Source: Acidimicrobiales bacterium
GTDB lineage: Bacteria; Actinomycetota; Acidimicrobiia; Acidimicrobiales; Aldehydirespiratoraceae
NCBI GenBank assembly: GCA_029263195.1
Contig: JAJCXX010000067.1
Location: 1-33,869 of the forward strand
Length of the DNA stretch: 33,869 nucleotides
Reading direction: 5' to 3'
In this document: positions 1 to 10,362 of the stretch, in pieces
Numbering within the stretch: position 1 is the stretch's first letter
Layout: every line of letters begins with the position of its first letter
Program-made: the position numbers and the translations under genes
The notes under the pieces: generated by a model
What the model was told of the DNA's origin: nothing
Database searches by the model: none
What the model saw: the letters and a program-made list of their open reading frames with translations, nothing else

Positions 1-34
1 GCCCGGGTATGACCATCCCCGCCCATAACCCCTC

Positions 35-40
35 TACGCT
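35..40 (+). promoter_or_regulatory. Possible -10 element of the tRNA-Thr(TGT) gene
   Basis: TACGCT fits the actinobacterial TANNNT -10 pattern and lies 27 nt upstream of the tRNA 5' end, which would leave a short leader for RNase P removal. No convincing -35 hexamer is seen. The rest of bases 1-67 shows no gene. Confidence 0.3.
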
Positions 41-67
41 CATCAGGCGGACTTGTCGCCGCACCCG

Positions 68-140
68 GCCCGAGTAGCTCAGTTGGTAGAGCAGCTGTCT
101 TGTAAACAGCAGGTCGCAGGTTCAATTCCTGTCTCGGGCT
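68..140 (+). tRNA. tRNA-Thr, anticodon TGT
   Basis: A 73-nt cloverleaf reading ACA codons. The acceptor arms GCCCGAG and CTCGGGC pair over 7 bp with discriminator T. The D stem is GCTC/GAGC, the anticodon stem GCTGT/ACAGC encloses the loop CTTGTAA (anticodon at 101-103), and the T stem is GCAGG/CCTGT around TTCAATT. The CCA end is not encoded. The gene converges on rlmB, whose stop lies 10 bp away. A second tRNA-Thr with a different anticodon lies at 23414-23486. Confidence 0.97.
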
Positions 141-150
141 CTCTGTGATG

Positions 151-1077
151 TCACGGCGATGAACTTCGCCGGCGGGTGACCTCGAAGCAGGCCACGGCCG
201 CAGCGGCCGAAACGTTGAGCGAGTCGAGCACCCCCTGGAGCGGGATCGACACGACTGTGTCGCACCTGGCGCGCACCAGACGCGACAGTCCAGGTCCCTC
301 GGCGCCGAGAACCAGCGCAACCGGTTCGTCGGCGACCGGAAGGTCGTGAATCACTCGGTCGCCGCCGGCATCCAATCCGACCGTCCAGACCCCGGCCTCA
401 CGCATGGTCGACATGGCCGACGGCAATCCGCCCACCACCGACATTCGGAGATGCTCGATGGCGCCGGCCGCGGCCTTGGACACCGTGGGGGTGATGTGGG
501 CGGCGCGGTGACGGGGCAGCACAACACCTGTGACTCCGGCGCATTCTGCGGTGCGAAGGATTGCTCCGAGATTCCCCGGATCGGTGATGCCGTCGAGCAC
601 CATGAGGAAGGGCTTGGTGCCGTCGATGTCGTTCACAAGGAGTTCGCCCAGGTCGACCGGCCTGATCGGCGCCGCCATAGCCACCACTCCCTGGGCCCCT
701 TCGGTGCGGGTCAACGAATCGAACCGGCCCCGGGACAGCTCGCGCACCGTCACCTTGTGCTCGTCGGCGAGATCGATGATGTCGTCGATGATCGGAGCCG
801 AATCGAGGTCGCCGCTGAGGATGACCTCGCGAGTTCGCCGCGATCCGGCCAACAGAAGTTCACGAACCGCATGACGACCCTCGACCTGTTCGCCGCCCAG
901 AGAGCTTTCTCTCTTGGAGCCTCCACCACCTGACGTCGCACCTGGCTCACGAACCGGCGTGGTGCCGCGCTGGCCGGCACCTGCCGGCCGACGTCGTTTG
1001 CCGCCCCCGGACCGGGACGGAGCGCGACTCGACCCACCGCGCTTTCGGTTTGCTCCACCCGACGACCGGCCGCTCAT
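151..1077 (-). CDS. rlmB: 23S rRNA (guanosine-2'-O-)-methyltransferase, RlmB/SpoU family
   Basis: SpoU-type (SPOUT, knotted fold) 2'-O-methyltransferase of about 308 aa that probably methylates 23S rRNA using SAM. An N-terminal stretch of about 55 residues is basic, rich in Gly, Ser and Arg, and probably disordered. It is followed by the substrate-binding domain beginning GGEQVEGRHAV. The SpoU motifs are the NxGA-type loop (DPGNLGAILRTAE), the VLGAEGPGLS loop and the C-terminal IPLQGVLDSLNVSAAAAV. The frame stays open far upstream, but the ATG at 1075-1077 overlaps the ispF stop as ATGA and starts just before the basic tail, so I chose it. The exact target is G2251-like by family only; a TrmH-type tRNA target cannot be excluded. 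It is last in the ispD-ispF-rlmB unit. cysS, often between ispF and rlmB in mycobacteria, is absent. Confidence 0.9.
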   Translation of the reverse strand: MSGRSSGGANRKRGGSSRAPSRSGGGKRRRPAGAGQRGTTPVREPGATSGGGGSKRESSLGGEQVEGRHAVRELLLAGSRRTREVILSGDLDSAPIIDDIIDLADEHKVTVRELSRGRFDSLTRTEGAQGVVAMAAPIRPVDLGELLVNDIDGTKPFLMVLDGITDPGNLGAILRTAECAGVTGVVLPRHRAAHITPTVSKAAAGAIEHLRMSVVGGLPSAMSTMREAGVWTVGLDAGGDRVIHDLPVADEPVALVLGAEGPGLSRLVRARCDTVVSIPLQGVLDSLNVSAAAAVACFEVTRRRSSSP

Positions 1078-1589
1078 CGCGCCACCAGGGCGACCGCCCA
1101 GGCCGCCACACCCTCTCCCCGACCCAGCGAACCGACTCCCTCGGTGCGCCGCCCCTTCACGGTGACGGGCGCTCCGACCGCAGTGCTCAGATTCTGTTGC
1201 ATCTGTTCCTTGACCGGAGCGAGCTTCGGAGTGTCGAGCACCACGGCGCAATCGATGTTGGCGGGGTTCCAGCCGGCGGCTCTGACCGCGTCGGCCGCGA
1301 TGCGAAGCAGGGCAACGCTGTCGGCCCCCTCGAATCTGGGGTCGGTATCGGGAAACATCTGGCCGATGTCGCCCAGGCCGGCCGCGCCCAGCAATGCGTC
1401 GATGCAGACATGCGCGACCACGTCGGCGTCGCTGTGCCCCGCCAGACCAGCTTCACCGGGAAACTCGACACCGCCCAGTACCAGCAAACGATCGGCCTTC
1501 TCGCTCACTCGGTGAACGTCGAACCCCTGACCGACTCGAAACGGGAGTTGGTCGGCTGGGGCTTCACCGAAAGGATTATCGGATGTCAT
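1074..1589 (-). CDS. ispF: 2-C-methyl-D-erythritol 2,4-cyclodiphosphate synthase
   Basis: Fifth enzyme of the MEP isoprenoid pathway. It cyclises CDP-methylerythritol 2-phosphate to MEcPP with release of CMP, and the family is a homotrimer. The 171-aa product has a 16-residue N-terminal extension before GQGFDVHR. Expected metal ligands are D24, H26 and H60. The GHSDADVVAH motif (51-60), DIGQMFPDTDP (74-84) and the C-terminal GRGEGVAA loop are all present. The start ATG overlaps the ispD stop (ATGA) and the stop overlaps the rlmB start the same way, so the three genes are probably translationally coupled. IPP made here feeds the polyprenyl diphosphate synthase at 9370-10362. Confidence 0.96.
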   Translation of the reverse strand: MTSDNPFGEAPADQLPFRVGQGFDVHRVSEKADRLLVLGGVEFPGEAGLAGHSDADVVAHVCIDALLGAAGLGDIGQMFPDTDPRFEGADSVALLRIAADAVRAAGWNPANIDCAVVLDTPKLAPVKEQMQQNLSTAVGAPVTVKGRRTEGVGSLGRGEGVAAWAVALVAR

Positions 1590-2260
1590 GTCGTCTCCTC
1601 TCGCCGATCGAGTAGCAGTCGTGCCACCTCGAGATCAGGTGGCGTGGTGATCTTCACGTTGGTGACGTCGCCGTCGACCAACGACACGACCCCTCCATTG
1701 GCTTCGACCAGTGTGGCGTCATCCGTGGCGTCTGCATCGGATTGGTGTGCAGAACGCAGAGCCGAGGCCCGGAAGGCCTGTGGGGTCTGGACCCCAACGA
1801 GTTCGGATCGGTCGATCCCCCCGTTGCGACGATGCCTGATCGTGTCGGTGACCGCAACGACGGGCACCACAGCGTCGGCGCCGGAATCGATCGCTTCGAG
1901 GACCCGCTCGTAGATCCCGTCGGTGGCCAGCGGTCGGGCTCCGTCGTGGACAATCACCACCGTGGCGGAGTTCGGAACGGCACGCAATCCCTCCCGAACC
2001 GACGCCGATCTCGACGACGATCCGGCCACCACCGACACGACAACACCGTCGGAAGTGCCCGTGGGATGGAAGTCATCGACAAGACCGGGAGGCACCACCA
2101 CCACCACCCCATCGCCATGACCGGAGGCGACCCGCACCGAACGACCAACCACGCTCTCGCCGCCGAGATCCAAGAACTGTTTCTGGGCCCCGAATCGGCT
2201 ACCGGATCCGGCCGCCACCACGATTGTCCATACCTCGCCGCGATCGGCCGCTGAAATCAT
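1586..2260 (-). CDS. ispD: 2-C-methyl-D-erythritol 4-phosphate cytidylyltransferase
   Basis: Third MEP-pathway enzyme, transferring CMP from CTP onto MEP. The 224-aa length is normal. The N-terminal nucleotide-binding loop is VVAAGSGSRFG (14-24) followed by K27; the usual PK before Q is read here as QK. VHDGARPL, VPVVAVTDTI and VQTPQAF are further family signatures. It is the first gene of the ispD-ispF-rlmB unit and diverges from the Crp-type gene across 54 bp. carD, the usual actinobacterial neighbour upstream of ispD, is not in this position. No Shine-Dalgarno site is obvious in front of the ATG. Confidence 0.95.
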   Translation of the reverse strand: MISAADRGEVWTIVVAAGSGSRFGAQKQFLDLGGESVVGRSVRVASGHGDGVVVVVPPGLVDDFHPTGTSDGVVVSVVAGSSSRSASVREGLRAVPNSATVVIVHDGARPLATDGIYERVLEAIDSGADAVVPVVAVTDTIRHRRNGGIDRSELVGVQTPQAFRASALRSAHQSDADATDDATLVEANGGVVSLVDGDVTNVKITTPPDLEVARLLLDRREETT

Positions 2261-2314
2261 TAGGGCAACTTGATAGGACGGGTGCGGCTCATGTCACTAG
2301 TGTGGTGCCCGATC

Positions 2315-2974
2315 ATGCCTGATACCAGCCATCTCAAGACGACCCTCCTGTTCCAGCATCTCGAAGACGACGAACTCGAAGAAATCGCCGATCTCGCCGA
2401 CGAGACATCGCTACGTCGTGGCGACGTGATCTTCGCGGAGGGCGACGAGCCCAATGATCTCTTCATCGTGGTCAGCGGGCGCATCGCCATCGCCAACAAG
2501 TCCATCGACGGTCGCGAGTCGATGGTCGCCCTGATGGAACCCGGAGATCTCTTCGGAGAAATGGGACTGTTCGACGATCTCGGTCGATCAGCCGAGGCCC
2601 GTGCCCTCGAGCCATCAAAGGTCATATCAATCCCCTACTCTCCGCTTCGCCAGCACTACAACGAACGACCTGAAGCCCTCTGGGGCGTCGTTGGTCTCCT
2701 GGCCGGACGGCTTCGTTCGATGGACGCCGCGCTCGCCGACTCGGTGTTTCTCGATGTCACCGGCCGCACCGCCAAGCGTCTGCTCGAACTCGCCGGCAAC
2801 AGCGACGAGTTCGTGCTGCCGGTCACCCAGGAAGAGCTGGCCGGCATGGTCGGAGCAAGTCGCGAGCGGGTCAACAAGGCGATCGCTTCTTTCGTACGGC
2901 TCGGTTGGCTGGCCCAATCCGACCGCCGCTACGTGATCACCAATCGCGAACAAATGCAGATCCGGGCTCGCTGA
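2315..2974 (+). CDS. Crp/Fnr-family transcriptional regulator, GlxR/Crp-like
   Basis: Cyclic-nucleotide-dependent DNA-binding regulator of 219 aa, close in length and layout to mycobacterial Crp and corynebacterial GlxR. Residues 8-120 form the cNMP-binding beta barrel. The phosphate-binding cassette FGEMGLFDDLGRSAEA (80-95) keeps the Glu and Arg-Ser that contact cAMP, so ligand binding is likely. A long C-helix follows, then a winged helix-turn-helix at about 169-198 (TQEELAGMVGASRERVNKAI). The frame is open 45 nt further upstream, but the ATG at 2315 gives the family N-terminus. A TANNNT hexamer (TAGTGT, 2298-2303) and the palindrome CACTAGTG (2295-2302) lie just upstream. The 3' end is 6 bp from the convergent dienelactone-hydrolase gene. 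The regulon is unknown. Confidence 0.9.
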   Translation: MPDTSHLKTTLLFQHLEDDELEEIADLADETSLRRGDVIFAEGDEPNDLFIVVSGRIAIANKSIDGRESMVALMEPGDLFGEMGLFDDLGRSAEARALEPSKVISIPYSPLRQHYNERPEALWGVVGLLAGRLRSMDAALADSVFLDVTGRTAKRLLELAGNSDEFVLPVTQEELAGMVGASRERVNKAIASFVRLGWLAQSDRRYVITNREQMQIRAR

Positions 2975-2980
2975 TAACAG

Positions 2981-3628
2981 TTAGTCCCAAAGCCATTCCG
3001 AGGCCCGGCGCCAGGCATCAGCCGCGTCGTCAGGCCGGTGGGCCGGTCGATCTGGATCGTGCACGAATCCGTGCTCGGCTCCTTCATAGGACACGACATC
3101 GACTCCGGCGGCTCGCAGATCGGCCACCGCATCGGGCGGGGTGTAGGCGTCGAGCTCTCCGATGACGGCCATCACGGTCGAGGCATCGCCCCCGGCGACG
3201 TGATCGAGAGGTTCGCCTTGTGACGGGCCCCTCCAGGCCGGGGGGATCTTGATCATTCCGTAGAACGGGACGATCCGATCGAAACGTCGGGTCGATGCCG
3301 CCTTCAGCGCGTACATGCCACCCATACAGAAACCGATCGCTCCGACCCGTTCGCCGCCGACCAGATCGGCGGCGGCGGTCATGTCGCCAAGAACCCTCTC
3401 ATCTTCCATATCGGCTGCGGCCTCGAACCGGCCCTCGAGGTCGAGGTGCTCGAGCCCCGGATAGAGCTCCACAACGCACACTCGGCACGACCATTCGTCG
3501 GCCAACTTCGCGCCAATCGACTCGGACAGAGGTCGGAGCCCGAAGATGTCGGGGACCACGACGAGGCCGCGATTGCCGGGCTCGCCAAATACCTCGGCCG
3601 GTGTTCCTGAAGGGAGCGTTGTTCTCAT
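2981..3628 (-). CDS. Dienelactone hydrolase family protein
   Basis: Cytoplasmic alpha/beta hydrolase of the DLH family, 215 aa, which is close to the usual length. The nucleophile is Cys101 in GFCMGG, the acid Asp160 in GELDAYTP and the base His186 in EHGFVHD, a complete Cys-Asp-His triad as in classical dienelactone hydrolases. The N-terminal oxyanion-region motif VVPDIFGL is present. The natural substrate cannot be read from sequence: no chlorocatechol pathway genes are nearby, so a general carboxylester or lactone hydrolase is safer. It lies 19 bp downstream of radA on the same strand and is probably co-transcribed. Confidence 0.88.
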   Translation of the reverse strand: MRTTLPSGTPAEVFGEPGNRGLVVVPDIFGLRPLSESIGAKLADEWSCRVCVVELYPGLEHLDLEGRFEAAADMEDERVLGDMTAAADLVGGERVGAIGFCMGGMYALKAASTRRFDRIVPFYGMIKIPPAWRGPSQGEPLDHVAGGDASTVMAVIGELDAYTPPDAVADLRAAGVDVVSYEGAEHGFVHDPDRPAHRPDDAADAWRRASEWLWD

Positions 3629-3647
3629 CGCCCCATCATGACATCAC

Positions 3648-5003
3648 TCAAGCCGGACCTATCTCGGCCAGCGCCACCGCCGCGGCGAGGGTGGGGGCAC
3701 GCATCACCATCAACCCTTCCGGAGCTTCGACCGCGGAGTTGGGGACGATGGCTCTCCTGAATCCATGCCGCGACGCCTCGGCCAGGCGCCGCGCCTGATG
3801 ACCAACCTGACGAAGCTCACCACCAAGGCCGACCTCGCCGAACACGACAAGATCGTCGGCGACCGGATTGCCGGTTAGTGACGAGGCCACGGCCATCGCC
3901 AGCCCGGCGTCGGCCCCCGGATCGGTGATCCGGGCTCCGCCCACCGCCAACGCGTATACATCGCAGCTCGAGACGGCCAGGCCCACACGACGTTCGAGCA
4001 CCGCCAACAGCATCGCCAGGCGACCCGGATCGACTCCCTGGGCGCTGCGACGCGGTGTCGCCAACGACGAACCGGCCACCAGCGCCTGCAGCTCGATCAG
4101 CAGTGGTCGCTGGCCATCGATGGTGGGCACCACAGCAGACCCCGACACTCCGGACACTCGGTCGGCGAGGAAGCTTCCGCTCGGATCATCGACGGTGGAG
4201 AGCCCGGTGTCGGCCATCTGCATCAGGCCGACCTCAGAAGTCGGCCCGAATCGATGCTTGGTGGCTCTCAGGATGCGTAGCCCGTGGTGACGATCGCCTT
4301 CGAATTCGATCACCGTGTCGACGATGTGCTCCAACACGCGCGGCCCCGCGAGGGTGCCCTCCTTGGTGACATGCCCGACCAAGACGAGGGAGATTCCCCG
4401 GGACTTGGCCACACCCAACAACTGGGCGGTGCACTCCCGTACCTGGGCCACCGAACCCGGCGCCGAACCGAGCATTGGGTCGTGCATGGTCTGAACCGAA
4501 TCAACGACGATCACCTCTGGTTTCACGGAATCGATGTGGGCAATCACGTTGGGCAGCGATGTCTCGGCGACCAACCAGAGATCGGCATGGATGGCCCCGA
4601 CCCGGCCGGCACGAACCTTCACCTGAGATGCCGACTCCTCACCCGTGATGTAGAGCGAGGTTGCTCCCGCTTGTGACATCTGCCCCAGTAGCTGCAACAA
4701 CAAGGTGGACTTGCCGATTCCGGGCTCACCTCCGACGAGCGTGACCGAGCCAGGAACGAGGCCGCCACCGAGAACCCGATCGAGCTCCGGAATGCCGGTG
4801 GCCACGACCCGCAGCGCCTCGTCGCTCACGTCGGTGACCGACATCGGGATCGAAACCGCCGCCGTGTCGGATCGGGCGCCGGCGGCCACACCCCGCTCCT
4901 CGACGAGACTGTTCCACTCGCCACAGGAATCGCAGCGGCCGGCCCACTTGGGGTGGGTTGCGCCACACGACGAGCAGCGGTGCACAGAACGAGGTCGGGC
5001 CAT
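3648..5003 (-). CDS. radA: DNA repair protein RadA (Sms), branch-migration ATPase
   Basis: RecA-like ATPase that drives branch migration at recombination intermediates. The 451-aa length is typical. A C4 zinc finger uses C10, C13, C24 and C27. Walker A is GGEPGIGKST (91-100), and Walker B is in EVIVVDSVQT (163-172). The RadA signature KNRFG appears as KHRFG (249-253). The C-terminal Lon-protease-like domain (about 300-451) contains the expected SSCDVYALAVGGA stretch. The ATG at 5003 is 6 nt from a TAGTGT hexamer, supporting a leaderless start and a promoter of its own. Unlike mycobacteria, disA does not follow. Confidence 0.95.
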   Translation of the reverse strand: MARPRSVHRCSSCGATHPKWAGRCDSCGEWNSLVEERGVAAGARSDTAAVSIPMSVTDVSDEALRVVATGIPELDRVLGGGLVPGSVTLVGGEPGIGKSTLLLQLLGQMSQAGATSLYITGEESASQVKVRAGRVGAIHADLWLVAETSLPNVIAHIDSVKPEVIVVDSVQTMHDPMLGSAPGSVAQVRECTAQLLGVAKSRGISLVLVGHVTKEGTLAGPRVLEHIVDTVIEFEGDRHHGLRILRATKHRFGPTSEVGLMQMADTGLSTVDDPSGSFLADRVSGVSGSAVVPTIDGQRPLLIELQALVAGSSLATPRRSAQGVDPGRLAMLLAVLERRVGLAVSSCDVYALAVGGARITDPGADAGLAMAVASSLTGNPVADDLVVFGEVGLGGELRQVGHQARRLAEASRHGFRRAIVPNSAVEAPEGLMVMRAPTLAAAVALAEIGPA

Positions 5004-5009
5004 GACCGC

Positions 5010-5015
5010 ACACTA
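5010..5015 (-). promoter_or_regulatory. -10 element (TAGTGT) of a leaderless radA transcript
   Basis: TAGTGT matches TANNNT and is separated from the radA ATG by 6 nt, which would put the transcription start at or next to the A of the ATG. No ribosome-binding site precedes radA, which agrees with leaderless translation. Confidence 0.5.
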
Positions 5016-5050
5016 CGCGGCGACTACGACACCCTCACCGACCCCACAGA

Positions 5051-6541
5051 TCAGGTGGCGCGACCCCGGAACAGGTCGTCGAAACTGCGAAGCGGCGAAT
5101 GTGCGGTCTCGGGGGGATCACCCGGACCCGGGAAGAAGAACGCCGTGGCCACACCCATCTCCTGCGCCGCATCGAGGTTGGCGGGCACGCTCGACAGGTA
5201 GAGACAGTCGAACAGGTCGACCGACATCACCCGCCGGGTGGCCTGCAGCAAGGCCGGCTCGGGCAACATCTGCCCCACATCGCCGCTCACCATCCAGGAC
5301 GCGACAGCGGTCTCCAGAGCGGCCATTCGCCGCAGTCTCTCGCCCCACATGCGGGGCTGGTTTCCGATCGCGGCAACCGGCAGCCCCCGAGCTGAGGTCT
5401 GATCGAGGAAGTGATGAAGACCGGGAACCAGACGGTACGACGACAGGTAGCGCGTCTCCATGTCCTGGGCAACCGGCCCGAGCCCGACCTCGCTCCAGAA
5501 CTCCGACGGCGAGATCCGGTCGAGCACCAGCTTGTGGTACAGGCCCTCCACCGAGTCGGCGTCGCAATCGGGCAGCTCGGCCCGGATCATGGGCAGGAGC
5601 AGACCCTCGAACGGTTCGGTGGGCCGCACCACCACGCCGTGCACATCGAATATCACCAGCCGGAGCATCCTCTGACGGGGCTTGTTGGCCTCGGCTTCAC
5701 GAGTTGCCGCCCTCTTCTGGCGCTGGCGATGATCGCGTCGACGTCGTCCCTTGGGCGTGCGAATCTTCGCGAGCAACCAGGCTCCCAGCCTCCCGAGCAG
5801 CCACAGGGCCAACGAGAGACCGGCCACCAGCGCGACACTCGCCCAGACCCGGGGAAGAATGTCGTCGATGCTCGCGGTGGTGTCGAGCGAACCAGCGCCA
5901 TCGCCGTAGGCGAATGTGAAGGTAGAGGTGTTTCCCTCAACCGCAGCATCGTCGTTGGTGCTGGACACCCCGCTCGGCATCTGCACGGTGACGATCAACC
6001 CGAGTGAGTCCTCCAGGTCGGCCTCTGCATCGGCCGCTATTCGCGACACTGATCGTCCGAGCGGCAGACCAAGTTCACCGGTGAGAAACTCATCACCGAA
6101 CAACTCGAGGTCGGGAGTGGGGTCGACCATGCCGGTCAGTTCGTAGCGGGTCTTGGCGGCCGCCAAACCGACGAAGTCGAAACTGTGGCCCTGAGAGAGA
6201 GCCAAGCCATCGAAGATGACTCCATCACCGGCGATCTCTGCGATCACGTCCGGTAGGGCCTCGGCGGAACCGAAGCCCTTGGTGGCCGAGACCGTCATCG
6301 CTCCGGCCTCATCCATATGGGGGCCATCAACGACCCAACCCGCGGCGCTCAAGTCCTCGAGACGCAGCGAATCAGGAGCATCCGGGGCCAGCGCCACGGC
6401 ATCGGCGTCGACCACAACGGTGAGAACAACCGTGCCGGAACCGTCGTTGGCGACAGTGATATCGACCGCCGCGTCGATGCGGCACGCGCTCGCCAACAAG
6501 ACGAGAAACGCTACAACTGCAAGTGTCCTCACCCGACCCAT
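5051..6541 (-). CDS. LppM-like lipoprotein fused to a HAD-like domain
   Basis: A 496-aa two-domain membrane protein. Residues 1-20 are a lipoprotein signal ending in the lipobox LLASAC (Cys20). Residues 21-230 resemble the actinobacterial LppM/DUF3153 domain (beta-rich, extracytoplasmic). A transmembrane helix spans about 232-260, followed by a very basic stretch (261-290). From Met292 a HAD-superfamily fold runs to the end, placed in the cytosol by this topology. The HAD motifs are altered: motif I is DVHG (299-302), motif II has GNQ for S/T-N, motif III has LPEP for KPxP, and motif IV has SSVP for the acidic pair. Phosphatase activity is therefore doubtful. The ORF is open 48 nt upstream, but Met at 6541 fits the signal peptide and a TAGGTT hexamer 7 nt upstream. 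A separate HAD start at 5668 is possible but has no properly spaced ribosome site. Confidence 0.8.
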   Translation of the reverse strand: MGRVRTLAVVAFLVLLASACRIDAAVDITVANDGSGTVVLTVVVDADAVALAPDAPDSLRLEDLSAAGWVVDGPHMDEAGAMTVSATKGFGSAEALPDVIAEIAGDGVIFDGLALSQGHSFDFVGLAAAKTRYELTGMVDPTPDLELFGDEFLTGELGLPLGRSVSRIAADAEADLEDSLGLIVTVQMPSGVSSTNDDAAVEGNTSTFTFAYGDGAGSLDTTASIDDILPRVWASVALVAGLSLALWLLGRLGAWLLAKIRTPKGRRRRDHRQRQKRAATREAEANKPRQRMLRLVIFDVHGVVVRPTEPFEGLLLPMIRAELPDCDADSVEGLYHKLVLDRISPSEFWSEVGLGPVAQDMETRYLSSYRLVPGLHHFLDQTSARGLPVAAIGNQPRMWGERLRRMAALETAVASWMVSGDVGQMLPEPALLQATRRVMSVDLFDCLYLSSVPANLDAAQEMGVATAFFFPGPGDPPETAHSPLRSFDDLFRGRAT

Positions 6542-6548
6542 CCCCTGC

Positions 6549-6554
6549 AACCTA
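6549..6554 (-). promoter_or_regulatory. -10 element (TAGGTT) of the lipoprotein-HAD gene
   Basis: TAGGTT lies 7 nt from the ATG at 6541 and fits a leaderless TANNNT promoter. An AGGGG run also abuts the ATG directly, too close for normal Shine-Dalgarno spacing. It supports choosing 6541 over the longer open frame. Confidence 0.45.
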
Positions 6555-6636
6555 GACCGACATCGGGCAGCTCGACATCGACGGGCCATCAGAATCGTGC
6601 CGGAAGCTGCCTATTCGGAGCGAAAATGCGTGACCG

Positions 6637-9189
<2,553 letters not shown>

Positions 9190-9195
9190 CGGCAT

Positions 9196-9229
9196 TCCTC
9201 CCAGATACGGGGTACGTGGATCTACTCTA
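9196..9229 (-). promoter_or_regulatory. clpC leader: ribosome-binding site and candidate -10 element
   Basis: The strong Shine-Dalgarno GGGAGGA (9202-9196) decides the clpC start: it is well spaced from the ATG at 9189 and only one base from the upstream ATG at 9195. A TAGAGT hexamer (9229-9224) could be the -10, giving a leader of about 25-30 nt. I found no ClgR, HspR or SigR box that meets its consensus. Confidence 0.5.
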
Positions 9230-9357
9230 TCCGGACCTCTCAGCCTGTAACGCGGCGCTGAGTTTCAACCTGAACCATCAACATCGGCAGAACCGCTCTC
9301 GATACGAGGTTTGGGTCGTCACACCGCCTTGGATGGGCGAGACGATCCCGTACGGCC

Positions 9358-9363
9358 TAGCGT
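9358..9363 (+). promoter_or_regulatory. -10 element (TAGCGT) of the polyprenyl synthase gene
   Basis: TAGCGT is followed by 6 nt and then the GTG start at 9370, the geometry of a leaderless actinobacterial promoter. There is no Shine-Dalgarno site, so this hexamer is the main support for the GTG start. Confidence 0.5.
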
Positions 9364-9369
9364 GTTCCC

Positions 9370-10362
9370 GTGGCGACATCCCCTCTTTCGATCCTCCCGA
9401 CAATGGAGGCCGACCTGGTCAGGGTCGAGCACGAACTCCTCAGAGTGGTGAGATCCGACGGCGAATTTCTCACCGAGGTTGCCAGCCACCTCATCAGAGC
9501 CGGCGGAAAGCGGGTCCGCCCCGGATTCGCCATGGCGGCCGCCTCAACTCTCGACGCCGACGCTCAACCAGCGGCCATCGAGGTGGTCCGAGGAGGCTGT
9601 GCAGTCGAACTCGTCCACATCGGGTCGCTCTACCACGACGACGTCATGGATGATGCAACCACCCGCCGGGCGGTGCGCAGCGTCAACTCCGAGTGGGGAA
9701 ATCTGCGTGCGATCCTCGCCGGCGACTACTTGCTCGGCCGAGCATCCGAGATCGCGTCCGAACTCGGCACCGAAGTAGCCGGACTCCTGGCCACCACGAT
9801 CACCCGCCTGTGTGAGGGACAGATCCTCGAACTCGAGAGCGCATTCGACACGAGCCGCAGCGTCGAGCGCTACGAGAAGTCCATCACCGGAAAGACCGCT
9901 TCTCTACTCAGCGCAGCATGTCGAATCGGAGCCATAGTCGCCGGCCATCCCCGCAACGTCATCGACTCACTCACTGAGTTCGGACTCACCTACGGAATGG
10001 CGTTTCAGGTTGTCGACGACATTCTCGACGTGATCGCAACCGACGAGCAGCTTGGGAAACCGGCGGGAAACGATCTCATTGAGGGCATCTACACGCTCCC
10101 TGTCATCCACTCGATGCGAAACCCCGAAGTCGGATCCGAACTCTACGAGATACTCGGCGGACCCATCAGCATCGATCAGCGCGATACCGCCCGCGACCTG
10201 GTCCGCCGAGGCGGCGGTATCGAGTTGGCTCTCGAGTCGGCGCAGTCGTGGGCCGACCAAGCAGCGAATTCGGTTTCGGACCTCCCCGACACTCCCGGGG
10301 CTCAAGCGCTACGTGCTGCTGCCGGCCACATCGTCGACCGAGCCGCGGCGCCTCTCGGCTGA
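9370..10362 (+). CDS. Long-chain all-trans polyprenyl diphosphate synthase
   Basis: Class I prenyltransferase, 330 aa, that condenses IPP onto allylic diphosphates. It probably makes the menaquinone side-chain precursor. The first Asp-rich motif is DDVMD (90-94) and the second DDILD (216-220), with the upstream GGKRVRP IPP-binding loop. The residues 4 and 5 positions before the first motif are small (Gly-Ser) rather than aromatic, which in this family argues for a long product (C30 or more) over FPP or GGPP. SLYHDDVMD resembles mycobacterial GrcC/IdsB proteins. GTG at 9370 is preferred because of the leaderless promoter. The last 54 bp overlap the 3' end of the convergent alpha/beta-hydrolase gene. 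Confidence 0.9.
   Translation: MATSPLSILPTMEADLVRVEHELLRVVRSDGEFLTEVASHLIRAGGKRVRPGFAMAAASTLDADAQPAAIEVVRGGCAVELVHIGSLYHDDVMDDATTRRAVRSVNSEWGNLRAILAGDYLLGRASEIASELGTEVAGLLATTITRLCEGQILELESAFDTSRSVERYEKSITGKTASLLSAACRIGAIVAGHPRNVIDSLTEFGLTYGMAFQVVDDILDVIATDEQLGKPAGNDLIEGIYTLPVIHSMRNPEVGSELYEILGGPISIDQRDTARDLVRRGGGIELALESAQSWADQAANSVSDLPDTPGAQALRAAAGHIVDRAAAPLG

Noticed and set aside
2291..2310. Crp binding site in the ispD/crp gap
   Set aside because: CACTAGTG is a perfect 8-bp palindrome, but the flanks do not fit TGTGA-N6-TCACA. It could be chance and partly overlaps the putative -10.
5051..5668. Independent HAD gene starting at 5668
   Set aside because: The frame is continuous with the lipoprotein part, and the only purine-rich site directly touches the ATG, so a fusion is the simpler reading.
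9203..9369. ClgR or SigR box in the clpC/polyprenyl-synthase intergenic region
   Set aside because: CGCC...GGCG is present but the spacing is wrong for ClgR. GGGAAC is present without GTT at 18-19 nt.
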